Source of the DNA: Limosilactobacillus mucosae DSM 13345
GTDB lineage: Bacteria > Bacillota > Bacilli > Lactobacillales > Lactobacillaceae
Assembly: GCF_001436025.1 (NCBI RefSeq)
Contig: NZ_AZEQ01000007.1
Span: 35,309 to 99,308 of the forward strand
Direction of reading: 5' to 3'
Length of the DNA: 64,000 nt
Part shown: positions 16,816 through 25,479 of the stretch, one piece after another
Position numbering within the stretch: position 1 is the first letter of the stretch
How the letters are laid out: every line of letters starts with the position of its first letter
The notes under the pieces: model-generated
Told to the model about the DNA's origin: nothing
The model's input: only the letters and a program-made list of their open reading frames with translations
Database searches by the model: none
Position numbers and translations under genes: made by a program

Positions 16816-18072
16816 TTAGTTTTCAGAAGCACCTGTCATCGCATCAGCATCCGTTTCTTCCGGATCATCAACAGCATCCGAAGCCCCTGTGTTGGCGTCA
16901 GTTTCGGCCTGTTCAGCACGTTGAGCAGCCGCCGACATTACTGGAGCAGCTGGTTCGCTAGGTGCAGCCGGTTCCTCATCGGTATCTTCAGAAGCCCCCG
17001 TCGTCGCATCCATGGCTGGAACAGGTTCTTCAACTGGTGCCGGGGCAGCGTGGCCATGCGAGGCGCTGGAGGTTGCATCCGCATTCCAGGCACCATTTTC
17101 AGCCAGGTTCAAGATGTCATCAACTGAACCCGTAAATTCAATCGTCCCCAGGTAGTGACCATCAACATCCCGTAGCGCATAGTAGCGAATCAAGACACGG
17201 TGACCATTCATCATCAATGGGCGGGCAACCACGTCTTTGGTGCCGTTCTTAAAGCTGTCGATAATGGCCTTAACCGCAGGAACAGCCTTTGGTGGGTGGC
17301 ATTCACTGTAGGTTTCGCCTAGTTGGTTGACGTTACGAACGTGTTCACGGTTAGGCTTGTCTGAGTAGTAGGCAAAGCGATCCGTGGCATCGATCAAGTC
17401 AATTTCAAATGGAATCGTATTGAAGATAGCTTGGACTTCTCGCAGCGACAGGCGGCCGGTCGGGAAGCTGACGTAGGCATCTTCAATCATAGGACGTTTT
17501 ACAGACATGAGTTGTTCACCTCGAGAAGCATTTTTGAAAAGTTCCGCATATTCAACAAAATTGGTAAAGCATTTTTCCAGATTATCAACGTAGGCCTGGT
17601 CAGTCAGACGGCCATCCTTGCTAAAGACCTTGGCAGCATTGCCGATCAGCACCTCGTTGCCAGACAGCAGGTTGGCATTGCAGTCAGGACTCAAAAGCAT
17701 CTTGCGCATCTGCTGCTGAGCTCGTGCGGAAGCCTGGCGACCATAGGATACCCCCACGATCATAGCTGGCTTGCCATGCAGAACCTTGGATTGATACGAC
17801 AGCCATTCAACGGCACTCTTCATTGCGGCTGGAACGGCATGGTCATATTCGGGAGTAGAAAAGATAACCCCATCAGCAGCGTTAATCTGCTGCTTAAGTT
17901 TCCAAACCGGCGTCGTTTCCTCAAAAGGCACGTCCTTGCTAAAAGCCGGCAGATCCTTGATTTCGGCAATCTCAATCTCTGCCATGCGCCAGAAGTGTTT
18001 CTTCATAAACTGCAAAAGAACGCGGTTATAGGAAAAGTCGGCGTTCGTACCGACGATTGCAACAAATTTCAT
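16816..18072 (-). CDS. NAD(P)H-dependent flavin reductase fused to a PAS-like domain and an acidic repeat tail
   Basis: The 418-residue protein has three parts. Residues 1-190 are a flavodoxin-like NADPH-dependent FMN reductase (GTNADFSYNRVLL near the N-terminus, FSTPEYDHAVPAAMKSAVEWLSYQ in the middle). Residues about 210-325 resemble the PAS-type domain of DUF438 proteins (FNTIPFEIDLIDATDRFAYY; YYALRDVDGHYLGTIEF). Residues 326-418 are a low-complexity tail rich in Ala, Glu, Asp and Pro, containing DAxTGAS three times (residues 355, 392, 410). No signal peptide or membrane anchor is visible. Its start overlaps the stop of the upstream reductase gene by one base (TAATG), so the pair is coupled. 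Reductase activity is family knowledge; the tail's role is unknown. Confidence 0.85.
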   Translation of the reverse strand: MKFVAIVGTNADFSYNRVLLQFMKKHFWRMAEIEIAEIKDLPAFSKDVPFEETTPVWKLKQQINAADGVIFSTPEYDHAVPAAMKSAVEWLSYQSKVLHGKPAMIVGVSYGRQASARAQQQMRKMLLSPDCNANLLSGNEVLIGNAAKVFSKDGRLTDQAYVDNLEKCFTNFVEYAELFKNASRGEQLMSVKRPMIEDAYVSFPTGRLSLREVQAIFNTIPFEIDLIDATDRFAYYSDKPNREHVRNVNQLGETYSECHPPKAVPAVKAIIDSFKNGTKDVVARPLMMNGHRVLIRYYALRDVDGHYLGTIEFTGSVDDILNLAENGAWNADATSSASHGHAAPAPVEEPVPAMDATTGASEDTDEEPAAPSEPAAPVMSAAAQRAEQAETDANTGASDAVDDPEETDADAMTGASEN

Positions 18073-18668
18073 TACTTGGCAGCCTCCTTTTCCGCTTTGG
18101 CCAATGCTGCTTCTTCCAGCTTAACTTCTTGATCATTGGCGATCGCAAAGCATTCAAAGTCGCGCAGACACTTGTCTAAGAACTTGATCGTACCAGGATC
18201 GGTAATATCGCCGTTTTCATCAAACAGATTCTGGGCAAAACTCATAAAGAAGTCTTCTTTTTGAAAGACGCGCGCATTGACCCCCGGCGAGATCATAACG
18301 TCACGCAGGTCAACTTGAGCCCGTGAAGAGCCTTGCGCGTCAGTAGAAGCCCCAACCAGCAGCACCGGCTTGTTGGTAAATGGATGCAGCTGATAGGAAA
18401 GCCATTCAATGATACTCTTTAAAGAAGAAGGTACTGAGTGATCAGTTTCAGGACAGGCAATCACTACGGCATCGGCAGCATCGATCGCGTCTGACATGGC
18501 CTGGATGGCAGCCGGCGTTTCTTTGGCACTTTCGTTGAACAGTGGAATCTTGCGCACGTCAACGACCGTCATATCATGTTCATAGGCTTTGCTGATGTAT
18601 TCAAGTAGCATGCGATTGTACGAATGGTTGGCATTAGAGCCAGGAATCCCAACAATCTTCAAATTCAT
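18072..18668 (-). CDS. NAD(P)H-dependent flavin reductase
   Basis: A 198-residue flavodoxin-fold protein of the NADPH-dependent FMN reductase family. The flavin phosphate loop is in GIPGSNANHSYNRML and the substrate-side loop in ACPETDHSVPSSLKSIIEWLSYQ. It is a paralogue of the reductase half of the next gene, without its PAS-like extension. Start ATG follows AAGGAG. As first gene of the pair it carries the promoter, whose region holds several TTGTGA motifs. It probably reduces flavins or a flavin-accepting substrate; the true electron acceptor is not visible. Confidence 0.85.
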   Translation of the reverse strand: MNLKIVGIPGSNANHSYNRMLLEYISKAYEHDMTVVDVRKIPLFNESAKETPAAIQAMSDAIDAADAVVIACPETDHSVPSSLKSIIEWLSYQLHPFTNKPVLLVGASTDAQGSSRAQVDLRDVMISPGVNARVFQKEDFFMSFAQNLFDENGDITDPGTIKFLDKCLRDFECFAIANDQEVKLEEAALAKAEKEAAK

Positions 18669-18758
18669 TCACTCCTTATTAATGATAATACTCTCCATAC
18701 TTGGCATTATTGCACTAGCCTATTTTAATATAAATTTTGGCGAAATTGTATAGCTTCG

Positions 18759-18808
18759 CACAAATTTTGTGAAAATAATTTCAAATTGTGAAGTGGAATA
18801 ACTTGTGA
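18759..18808. promoter_or_regulatory. Cluster of TTGTGA half-sites upstream of the flavin reductase operon
   Basis: CACAAA-T-TTTGTG is an exact interrupted palindrome (18759-18771). TTGTGA also occurs at 18767-18772, 18786-18791 and 18803-18808. TTGTGA is the half-site of the redox repressor Rex and close to CRP/FNR half-sites. The sites lie 90-140 bases upstream of the first reductase gene. Redox control is therefore a reasonable inference, but the spacing does not match one classic full Rex box. Confidence 0.4.
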
Positions 18809-18816
18809 TCAATATA

Positions 18817-18850
18817 AAAGCTGTTATCTCAACGTTTAGATAACAGCTTA
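18817..18850 (-). terminator. Terminator of brnQ
   Basis: Arms AAGCTGTTATCT and AGATAACAGCTT around an 8-base loop. On the minus strand it is followed by TTTTATATTG. It lies 76 bases past the brnQ stop. Confidence 0.75.
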
Positions 18851-18926
18851 GTTTGTTCAATAATGATTTAACTACTTTTTACCAACTGTCTGGTAAACCT
18901 AATTACGAAATATATTGACCTCTTGA

Positions 18927-20303
18927 TCAGTTTTCTTCACCAGCTGCTGCCAGACTGTGCTCTCGATACCAGTGCACCATCAAGCCCAGTACCAATCCAA
19001 CCAGCGCTGGAACCAGCCATGACAGACCATAGGCAGCCAGTGGCAAGGAATCCCGCCAGCCAGCCACCAGCTTGCCAAACGCGCTGGCACTGACTACGCT
19101 TGGGAAGGAAACTACCATATCCCCTAATGCCGGCACGACGGTAAGCAAGACAACAAAGAAGTAAACCGCACCATCCCGCTTAAACAACGGCGAGGCAACC
19201 GACAGCAGGATCAGGACCATGGCCAATGGATACAGAAACATCAGCATTGGCGTTGACCAGGCAATGATCTGTTCCAAGCCAAAATTGGCAACCAAAAATG
19301 AGGCCAAAGTCGTCAAGAACAGCCAGGCATGATAGCTCAACTGTGGGAAGTGCTTGTGAAAGTCCTGTGCAAAGGCTGCCACCAGACCAACCGCCGTCGT
19401 TAAGCAGGTGACCGTGATCAAAACAGCTAAGACGGCTTGTCCCAGTCGGCCAGCATAGGCATTAACCAGCTGCGTAAAGGCCACCCCGCCATCAGCTGAA
19501 ACCTTGAACCGGCCTAGAGTCATCGCGCCGACTACGATCAGCAGCACATAGATCAAAGCAACGGCACTCATTGCCAGAACGCCTGATTTGGCAACCACTT
19601 TGGCAACGTCGCTATCCCGCTTCTGGCCCAGCTGACGAACCGCTGTCACGACCGTAACCCCAAAAGCTAGACCAGCCAAGGCATCCATCGTGTTGTAGCC
19701 CTGCAAAAAGCCATTGACGAACGAGCCATGCACGTAAGCCGTCGTTGCCTGCGTTTGGAATGGATTGGCAAACGGATTAACGAACGCAACGGCAAAAACG
19801 ACAAACAACAGGACTAAAAAGACTGGATTCAAAACCTTACCGACGTTGGTCAAGATGTCATTTTCACGATAGGCAAATGCAAAGGCCAAAGCAAAGAAGA
19901 CCAACGAGAACAAGAACAGGGCCAGCGTCTGATCTGCCTTGGGAACAAACGGTGCGACCCCAACCGTGTAGGAAACCGTAGCCGTCCGTGGCGTCCCAAA
20001 CAGCGGTCCGATCGTAAAGTGAATCAAGACCATAAAGACCAAAGCAAAGCCAACTCCTAATGGCCGACCGATGTCAAAAACCCCTTCAGCCCGCGTTACC
20101 GCAACGGCCAGGACCGACAGCAGCGGCAAAGCGACCCCGGTTACTAAAAAGCCGACTGCCGCGCCGACCCAGTGACTGCCAGCCAGCTGACCCAGATGCA
20201 AGGGAAAGATCAGGTTGCCGGCCCCAAAGAAGAGACCAAACAGCAATGATGCCACGACCAGATACTGCTTGGTCGTTAGTTTTTTCGATGTGAGTTGTTC
20301 CAT
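18927..20303 (-). CDS. brnQ: Branched-chain amino acid transport carrier BrnQ
   Basis: A 458-residue LIVCS-family membrane carrier that imports leucine, isoleucine and valine, typically with Na+ or H+. The N-terminal signature LLFGLFFGAGNLIFPLHLGQ is characteristic of the family. Twelve or so hydrophobic segments follow, including FVNGFLQGYNTMDALAGLAFG, another family-conserved stretch. It is monocistronic behind a T-box leader whose probable specifier is an isoleucine codon, so uptake is likely induced when tRNA-Ile is uncharged. Confidence 0.95.
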   Translation of the reverse strand: MEQLTSKKLTTKQYLVVASLLFGLFFGAGNLIFPLHLGQLAGSHWVGAAVGFLVTGVALPLLSVLAVAVTRAEGVFDIGRPLGVGFALVFMVLIHFTIGPLFGTPRTATVSYTVGVAPFVPKADQTLALFLFSLVFFALAFAFAYRENDILTNVGKVLNPVFLVLLFVVFAVAFVNPFANPFQTQATTAYVHGSFVNGFLQGYNTMDALAGLAFGVTVVTAVRQLGQKRDSDVAKVVAKSGVLAMSAVALIYVLLIVVGAMTLGRFKVSADGGVAFTQLVNAYAGRLGQAVLAVLITVTCLTTAVGLVAAFAQDFHKHFPQLSYHAWLFLTTLASFLVANFGLEQIIAWSTPMLMFLYPLAMVLILLSVASPLFKRDGAVYFFVVLLTVVPALGDMVVSFPSVVSASAFGKLVAGWRDSLPLAAYGLSWLVPALVGLVLGLMVHWYREHSLAAAGEEN

Positions 20304-20645
20304 TTTTTTTGCCCCCGAAATGAATTAAGATTAGAAATCACTCATGTCGAATACTGGCTGCGCCGAAAATAAAAAGTCCCTTGACCGAAAATTCGGCCAA
20401 GGGACGCAATCGCGTGGTACCACCCTGATTCACCATGCCATCGCTGACACGGTCTTTTACGTACGGCCCCCATTTAAGCTGGAGCGATACGCGTGCACGG
20501 TAATGGGTGCGACCATCCATCCTTACTTGGTTTAAGGATGAAAACTAGAAAGTGATTTTCGCCTAAGACTTTAACCGATCCTCTCACACCTAGCAGGACT
20601 CGCTGACGGTGGCCAAAGACTACTCTTCTTTCTTCATTGCATTCG
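20304..20645 (-). promoter_or_regulatory. T-box leader of brnQ, probable isoleucine specifier
   Basis: On the minus strand the leader has AAGAAGAGTAG near its 5' end, a common start of T-box stem I. It then has CGAAAATCACTT containing an AUC codon (plus-strand 20554-20556) and the T-box core GGGTGGTACCACG (20413-20425). The terminator hairpin follows (20371-20405, arms GTCCCTTGGCCGAA and TTCGGTCAAGGGAC, then TTTTTA). AUC in the specifier position indicates tRNA-Ile sensing; that part is inference. Confidence 0.88.
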
Positions 20646-20725
20646 ATATGATTAACTTTTAACAATATACTAATGCAACGTTAATTTTTCGTCAATGCAT
20701 TTTTAATAAAAATCACAAATAATTT

Positions 20726-20755
20726 TTGGCCATTCTACCAATGTGCTAAAATAAG
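20726..20755 (+). promoter_or_regulatory. Probable promoter of rlmD
   Basis: TTTTGG and TAAAAT are 17 bases apart just upstream of rlmD; the -10 is preceded by TGTGC. The -35 is weak. Confidence 0.4.
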
Positions 20756-20787
20756 ACCACTGGAACGCAACAGAACGGAGAAAAACA

Positions 20788-22218
20788 ATGGAAAAAAATC
20801 ACACCCGCTTCAATCATCGTCGGCCACAAAAAAGCCCACGCCAACAGCCCCAAGTCGAAGTCAGCCTTGGCGATCGCTTCCCGCTGACCATTCGCAAACT
20901 GGGGATCGAGGGCCAGGGAATCGGCTACTTTAAACACAAGGTCTGCTTTGTCCCTGGTGCCCTACCAGATGAAGTCGTAGTAGCTGAGGTTACTGCCATC
21001 CATCCCCGTTACCTGGAAGCCAAGATTCATAAGCTGCGCAAACCCAGCCGCTTCCGAGTTGAGCCGCGCGACAGCTATGCCGATCAAGCAGGCGGTTTTG
21101 AATTTGAGTGCCTGGCCTACCCAGAGCAGTTAAAGTTCAAGCGGCAGGTCGTCTTAGACAGTCTGGCCAAATTTAAGCCGCGGGGATGGCAAAACTATGA
21201 CGTACGCCCAACGATTGCCGCCCCAGAACAATACGGCTACCGCAACAAGGCGCAATTCCAAGTTCGCGAACAAGATGGCCATTTGGTTGCCGGCTTGTAC
21301 CGCGCCAACAGTCATGACGTGGTCGACATGCCAACATGTGCCGTTCAGATGCCAGGGACGATGAAGGCCATGCGCGCAATCGTCAAGATGTTGGATGAGC
21401 TAAAGATTCCGGCCTACGATGAGGCCAGCAACAGCGGGATCATTAAAACGATTGCGATTCGGGAGTCATTGGCAACCGGCGAGCTGCAAGTGACCCTGAT
21501 TACCAATACTGCCAAGCTGATTCATAAGGGACCGCTCTTGGCCATGATTGCTGAACAGCTGCCTGAGGTCAAATCGGTCGAGCAAAACGTCAACCCTGGC
21601 GATACGCCGCTGGTTTGGGGTGAGCAAACGATTCATCTGGCCGGTCAGGAATACATTACCGAATCATTGATGGGACTTGATTTTCATCTCAGTGCCCGTT
21701 CGTTTCTGCAGCTGAACCCGGCTCAGACCGAAACGCTCTACGAACAGGCAGCCAAAGCCATGGAGCTGGGGCCCGATGACGTCTTGGTGGATGCCTACGC
21801 GGGGATTGGGACAATTGGACTTTCCTTGGCCAGCCGCGTCAAAAGCGTACGCGGGATGGAGGTCATTCCAGAAGCCGTGGCCGATGCCAACAGCAATGCC
21901 AAGCTTAACGACATCCAAAACGCCAGCTATGAAGTCGGTACCGCGGAAGAAGTCATGCCGCGCTGGCAGGCTGAAGGATTCCGATTCAATGCTCTAGTCG
22001 TCGATCCGCCGCGCACTGGTCTGGATGAGGCCTTAATCGAACAGATTCTTAAAGCCAAGCCTGCCAAGTTCGCCTATGTTTCCTGCAACATGTCGACCAT
22101 GGCCAAAAACCTGGCACGACTTTCTAGCGTCTATCGCGTCGACTGGATTCAGCCTGTCGATATGATGCCGCAGACGCCGCGCTGTGAAGCCGTCGTCAAG
22201 CTCAGTCGCCGCTTCTAA
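20788..22218 (+). CDS. rlmD: 23S rRNA (uracil-C5)-methyltransferase, RlmD/RumA family
   Basis: SAM-dependent enzyme of the TrmA/RumA family that makes 5-methyluridine in 23S rRNA. In Firmicutes one enzyme (RlmCD) often modifies both U747 and U1939. The N-terminal TRAM RNA-binding domain is in IRKLGIEGQGIGYFKHKVC. The SAM domain has DAYAGIGTIGLSLA. Catalytic motifs are VVDPPRTGLDEAL and the nucleophile region YVSCNMSTMAKNL. The 476-residue length is normal. Unlike E. coli RumA, the CxxxxxCGGC iron-sulfur ligands are missing: the aligned stretch reads QAGGFEFECLAYPEQL (residues 100-115) with only C108. ATG follows ACGGAG. Confidence 0.93.
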   Translation: MEKNHTRFNHRRPQKSPRQQPQVEVSLGDRFPLTIRKLGIEGQGIGYFKHKVCFVPGALPDEVVVAEVTAIHPRYLEAKIHKLRKPSRFRVEPRDSYADQAGGFEFECLAYPEQLKFKRQVVLDSLAKFKPRGWQNYDVRPTIAAPEQYGYRNKAQFQVREQDGHLVAGLYRANSHDVVDMPTCAVQMPGTMKAMRAIVKMLDELKIPAYDEASNSGIIKTIAIRESLATGELQVTLITNTAKLIHKGPLLAMIAEQLPEVKSVEQNVNPGDTPLVWGEQTIHLAGQEYITESLMGLDFHLSARSFLQLNPAQTETLYEQAAKAMELGPDDVLVDAYAGIGTIGLSLASRVKSVRGMEVIPEAVADANSNAKLNDIQNASYEVGTAEEVMPRWQAEGFRFNALVVDPPRTGLDEALIEQILKAKPAKFAYVSCNMSTMAKNLARLSSVYRVDWIQPVDMMPQTPRCEAVVKLSRRF

Positions 22219-22225
22219 AGATAAT

Positions 22226-22264
22226 AAAAAACATGCAGTCCAGCTGGTGGCTGCATGTTTTTTT
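22226..22264. terminator. Bidirectional terminator after rlmD
   Basis: ACATGCAG (22231-22238) pairs with CTGCATGT (22251-22258), with an A-run before and a T-run after. It separates rlmD from the converging glycosyltransferase pair. Confidence 0.88.
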
Positions 22265-22293
22265 GTTGATGAATAAGGCTTTTTACGCATCTA

Positions 22294-23790
22294 TTATTTG
22301 ACTGCCTGCCACTGTTTCCAGGTTACCGCGGCACTGATATTGTCCAGATCGTCATAGGCGTGATCGCTCAGTTGCTGGAGCTTAGCCGGACTGCTTAAAA
22401 GCTCAACAACAGCCTTAACCATGCTGGCAGGATGATTCAGCGCGATCAATCGACCATTTTCATAATTTGCAATCATCTCGTCTGGACCATACGAAAAGTC
22501 GTAGCTGACGACTGGAACGCCATGCCCCAGCGCCTCCCCCATTGACAAAGGCTGCGCATCGATGCGACTGGTATTGAGCAGCAGCTGGGCTTGATCAAAA
22601 ACAGCATCCAGCGGATATTGATAATCGGCAAACTCAACTGCATCATCAATCTGAAGGTCTTTGGCCAGCTGCTTGAAGTTAGCCGTATCATTAGGTGCAC
22701 CATAGCCATAAAGCGTTAATTTCGCGTCAGGCACAGCAGCTTTGATTTTGGCAAACACTTGCAGCAATTGATCAGTCTGCTTGTCATAGCCCAAGCGGCC
22801 GACACTGATCAGCTGGTTAGGCGTTCGCGTAGCCATCTTAACGCGCTTGGCTGCCTTTTTAACCGGTGTGCCGTTAATCGTCAAAACACGTGCCGATTTG
22901 CCCAAGCGCTGACTCAAGACGCGTGCCTGGGCCTGCGTCATCACGATAATGCCATCCCAGCGTTGCAGATTTTCCGTCAGAGCGTTTTGCAAAAGGCTGT
23001 TCAAAGGCGCCTTCAATGGATCCTGGCCATCATTGACGTGACTCATCGGCAGCCACAGATAGCGATGGACCTTGGAATGCATGTGCAGAATCGGATCAAT
23101 GGCAACAGCCGGCCGATCCGCGATAAAGACGTTGTTCTCGCCATGAGTACGATTCAATTCATCCAAAAAGAAGGCAAACATTTCATTTTCACTGGCAAAC
23201 CAATGATCCTGACCATGCCAGTTTTTTAAAATATTCAGCGAATTGATTGGCGTGTTCTGGACCGATTTGACAAAGTAGCGTTCCAGATACAGCTGACCAT
23301 CGGGGCGATAGTAGCGGGCATTGAACTCATGACCATCTTGACCAAAGAACTCATCAACAGCCTTAAAGCCACGAATGTCATAAGTATTGCGCAAAGTCAG
23401 GCTGCCAGTCTGATCGTACCAGTCGATGTGATGAATCTGACCAATCGTCCCACCGGCAAAATAGATCGTTGCTGCCAAGCGACCGCCATCTCTAACCTCG
23501 CGAAAGTTGTTGCCCGTGCCGATCTGATAGTCGACGGCCAGTTTCAGATCCTCGGTATGCATTGGCTGGCCCTGGTAGTCAGTGGTCTGGGCAAAAAAAT
23601 CATAAAGGTTGGTCAGTTGGTCATTAGCAACGCCAAAACGCTGCATCGTGCGGTGAAGCACTGGATCAAAATCGCGCGTAACCAGCTGAGCCGGCGTCTG
23701 ATGATCCTTAAACAGCTGCAGACGCTTTAATTCGGCATGTTCGACACTAGAGTTTTTCCCCAGCAGATACTGATTAACAAAGAAATCCAT
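22294..23790 (-). CDS. TagE/TarM-like glycosyltransferase (second of a pair)
   Basis: A 498-residue protein laid out like poly(glycerol-phosphate) alpha-glucosyltransferases: an N-terminal half of mixed beta structure (DUF1975-like; YDIRGFKAVDEFFGQDG, YYRPDGQLYLERYF), then a GT-B family 4 domain (VGRLGYDKQTDQLLQVF). The catalytic E-x7-E pair is altered: SRIDAQPLSMGEALGHG has Asp411 where its neighbour and the family have Glu, while Glu419 is kept. Family knowledge suggests glycosylation of teichoic acid or a surface protein. It overlaps the upstream paralogue by one base (TGATG). There is no signal peptide or membrane helix. Confidence 0.8.
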   Translation of the reverse strand: MDFFVNQYLLGKNSSVEHAELKRLQLFKDHQTPAQLVTRDFDPVLHRTMQRFGVANDQLTNLYDFFAQTTDYQGQPMHTEDLKLAVDYQIGTGNNFREVRDGGRLAATIYFAGGTIGQIHHIDWYDQTGSLTLRNTYDIRGFKAVDEFFGQDGHEFNARYYRPDGQLYLERYFVKSVQNTPINSLNILKNWHGQDHWFASENEMFAFFLDELNRTHGENNVFIADRPAVAIDPILHMHSKVHRYLWLPMSHVNDGQDPLKAPLNSLLQNALTENLQRWDGIIVMTQAQARVLSQRLGKSARVLTINGTPVKKAAKRVKMATRTPNQLISVGRLGYDKQTDQLLQVFAKIKAAVPDAKLTLYGYGAPNDTANFKQLAKDLQIDDAVEFADYQYPLDAVFDQAQLLLNTSRIDAQPLSMGEALGHGVPVVSYDFSYGPDEMIANYENGRLIALNHPASMVKAVVELLSSPAKLQQLSDHAYDDLDNISAAVTWKQWQAVK

Positions 23791-25331
23791 CAGTCAGCGA
23801 CCTCCTTTGGCATATCATCAAGCAGCTCGTTCCATAGTTTCATGACATTGGCCGCCGAGTAACGAGCACTGTCCTGATAGGCGTGGGCACTAAACTCAGC
23901 CAGTCTGGTCTGGTTGGTCAGTAAGCTGATAATTGCCTGTGCCAAACCGTCAATATCGCCATTTTCCGTTAACAGGCCATCCCGTTGATCAATCACGACA
24001 TCGGCCGGACCGTACTTGATATCATTGGCCACAATCGGCAGCCCATGCGACTGCGCCTCCACCAAAGACAGCGGCAGGCCTTCCGCACGGCTGGGCAAAA
24101 TCAATAGCTGTGCCCGTTCATAGACTGCATTGACATCAGTCGTATAGCCGCAAAAGGTCACTGAATTTTCGATCTGTTCAGCACTGACCTGGGCTTTGAG
24201 CTTCTGGTCGAAATTATCATTGGCATATCCCCAAAGCTCCAGCTGGGCATCCGGAACCTGCTGCAGAATCTTAGGCCACGCCTGCAATAGATGATCCTGC
24301 TGTTTTTCTGGCGAGAGCCGCGCTACCATCACGACCAGATCGCGCTGCCGCTTGGCAAAATCAACATGCGGCGCTGCTAAAACCTCATCAGCCACGATTG
24401 GCCCTGGAATCCGATAGATCTTGACGCCCTGCTTGCCAAACCGTGCCTGGACGTCAGCCTGCTGCTGCGGCGTTAGAGCAATAATGCCATCCCAGTCTTT
24501 CAGATGATCCAATCCCCATTGATAGTTGTAGTTTAGCGTTGAGTGCAGCATGTCGTTGGGGTTATTGACATGATCATTATGCAGCTGCATGACGCGGAAA
24601 ACGCGATGGTGCATATTTAAGACTGCCCAGCCCAACTCATAGACTCGATCCACGACCAAGCCCAGCGGACCGTCACTATTCAAGGCCGGGTCCACGGCCA
24701 ACTGATCATAGAAAAAGCGCGTCAATTCGTCAAAATTGGCAAACTGCCAGTCCTGACCACGCCAGTTAAACAAATGATAGCTGGTTGCTTTTTGCTGGCG
24801 CCGATCCTTAAAGTTCACCTTCTGCAGCGCCAACTGGCCATCGGGACGCAGATAGTTTTCCACGGCAATCTGACCATTCCAGTCATACAGCTGTTCAACC
24901 GAAGCAAATCCCCGATTGTCATACCAGACTACTTTCAACAGCTTGCCGAAATGGTCAAAATACTGCAGATTGATGATGCTGCGATCGCGATCATTGCGAC
25001 GGCGAACGTACATGACCCGTGTCTTCCCATCATAATAGTTATAGCTGATGCCGTCTGCCTTGCGTTTCCACTTTGGATTCAGATGCAGATCCTGAAGCTT
25101 GACGATCCGATGCGGCACCAGGCAGGCATTTTGAAAATAGTCGAATAGATTGATAAAATCCTGATCCTTAATCCCAGCTGCTTCCACGACCAGATGCAGC
25201 TCGTTGGAATACTGCCGCGTCACGATCTTGGCTGGCTGATTGAATTTTTTAAACAGATTGAGTCGCTTGATTTGGGCGTGCTCAATTCCTGATTGATTGC
25301 GCTGAAGGTTATCATTTAAAAATAACAGCAT
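23790..25331 (-). CDS. TagE/TarM-like glycosyltransferase (first of a pair)
   Basis: A 513-residue paralogue of the next gene with the same two-part plan: N-terminal beta-rich domain (YDWNGQIAVENYLRPDG) and GT-B family 4 domain (VARLSPEKQQDHLLQAW). Here the E-x7-E motif is intact (SRAEGLPLSLVEAQSHGLP, Glu417 and Glu425). It probably attaches glucose to teichoic acid, or to serine-rich surface proteins as the related GtfA enzymes do. The acceptor cannot be told from sequence. As first gene of the two-gene operon it follows AAAAGGGTG. Paralogous pairs like this may work as a heteromer. Confidence 0.82.
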   Translation of the reverse strand: MLLFLNDNLQRNQSGIEHAQIKRLNLFKKFNQPAKIVTRQYSNELHLVVEAAGIKDQDFINLFDYFQNACLVPHRIVKLQDLHLNPKWKRKADGISYNYYDGKTRVMYVRRRNDRDRSIINLQYFDHFGKLLKVVWYDNRGFASVEQLYDWNGQIAVENYLRPDGQLALQKVNFKDRRQQKATSYHLFNWRGQDWQFANFDELTRFFYDQLAVDPALNSDGPLGLVVDRVYELGWAVLNMHHRVFRVMQLHNDHVNNPNDMLHSTLNYNYQWGLDHLKDWDGIIALTPQQQADVQARFGKQGVKIYRIPGPIVADEVLAAPHVDFAKRQRDLVVMVARLSPEKQQDHLLQAWPKILQQVPDAQLELWGYANDNFDQKLKAQVSAEQIENSVTFCGYTTDVNAVYERAQLLILPSRAEGLPLSLVEAQSHGLPIVANDIKYGPADVVIDQRDGLLTENGDIDGLAQAIISLLTNQTRLAEFSAHAYQDSARYSAANVMKLWNELLDDMPKEVAD

Positions 25332-25479
25332 TTTTTCACCCTTTTCTTTGCTCGCACTTACTGCTTAAGTTTAACATTTGAATATGAAGAAAGCATGATT
25401 GAACTGTTGACATTATTAGGTCCGCATTCTCAGTTATGTTATGATTAATGGATAAACGTACAAAGGGAGGCCTGGACGG

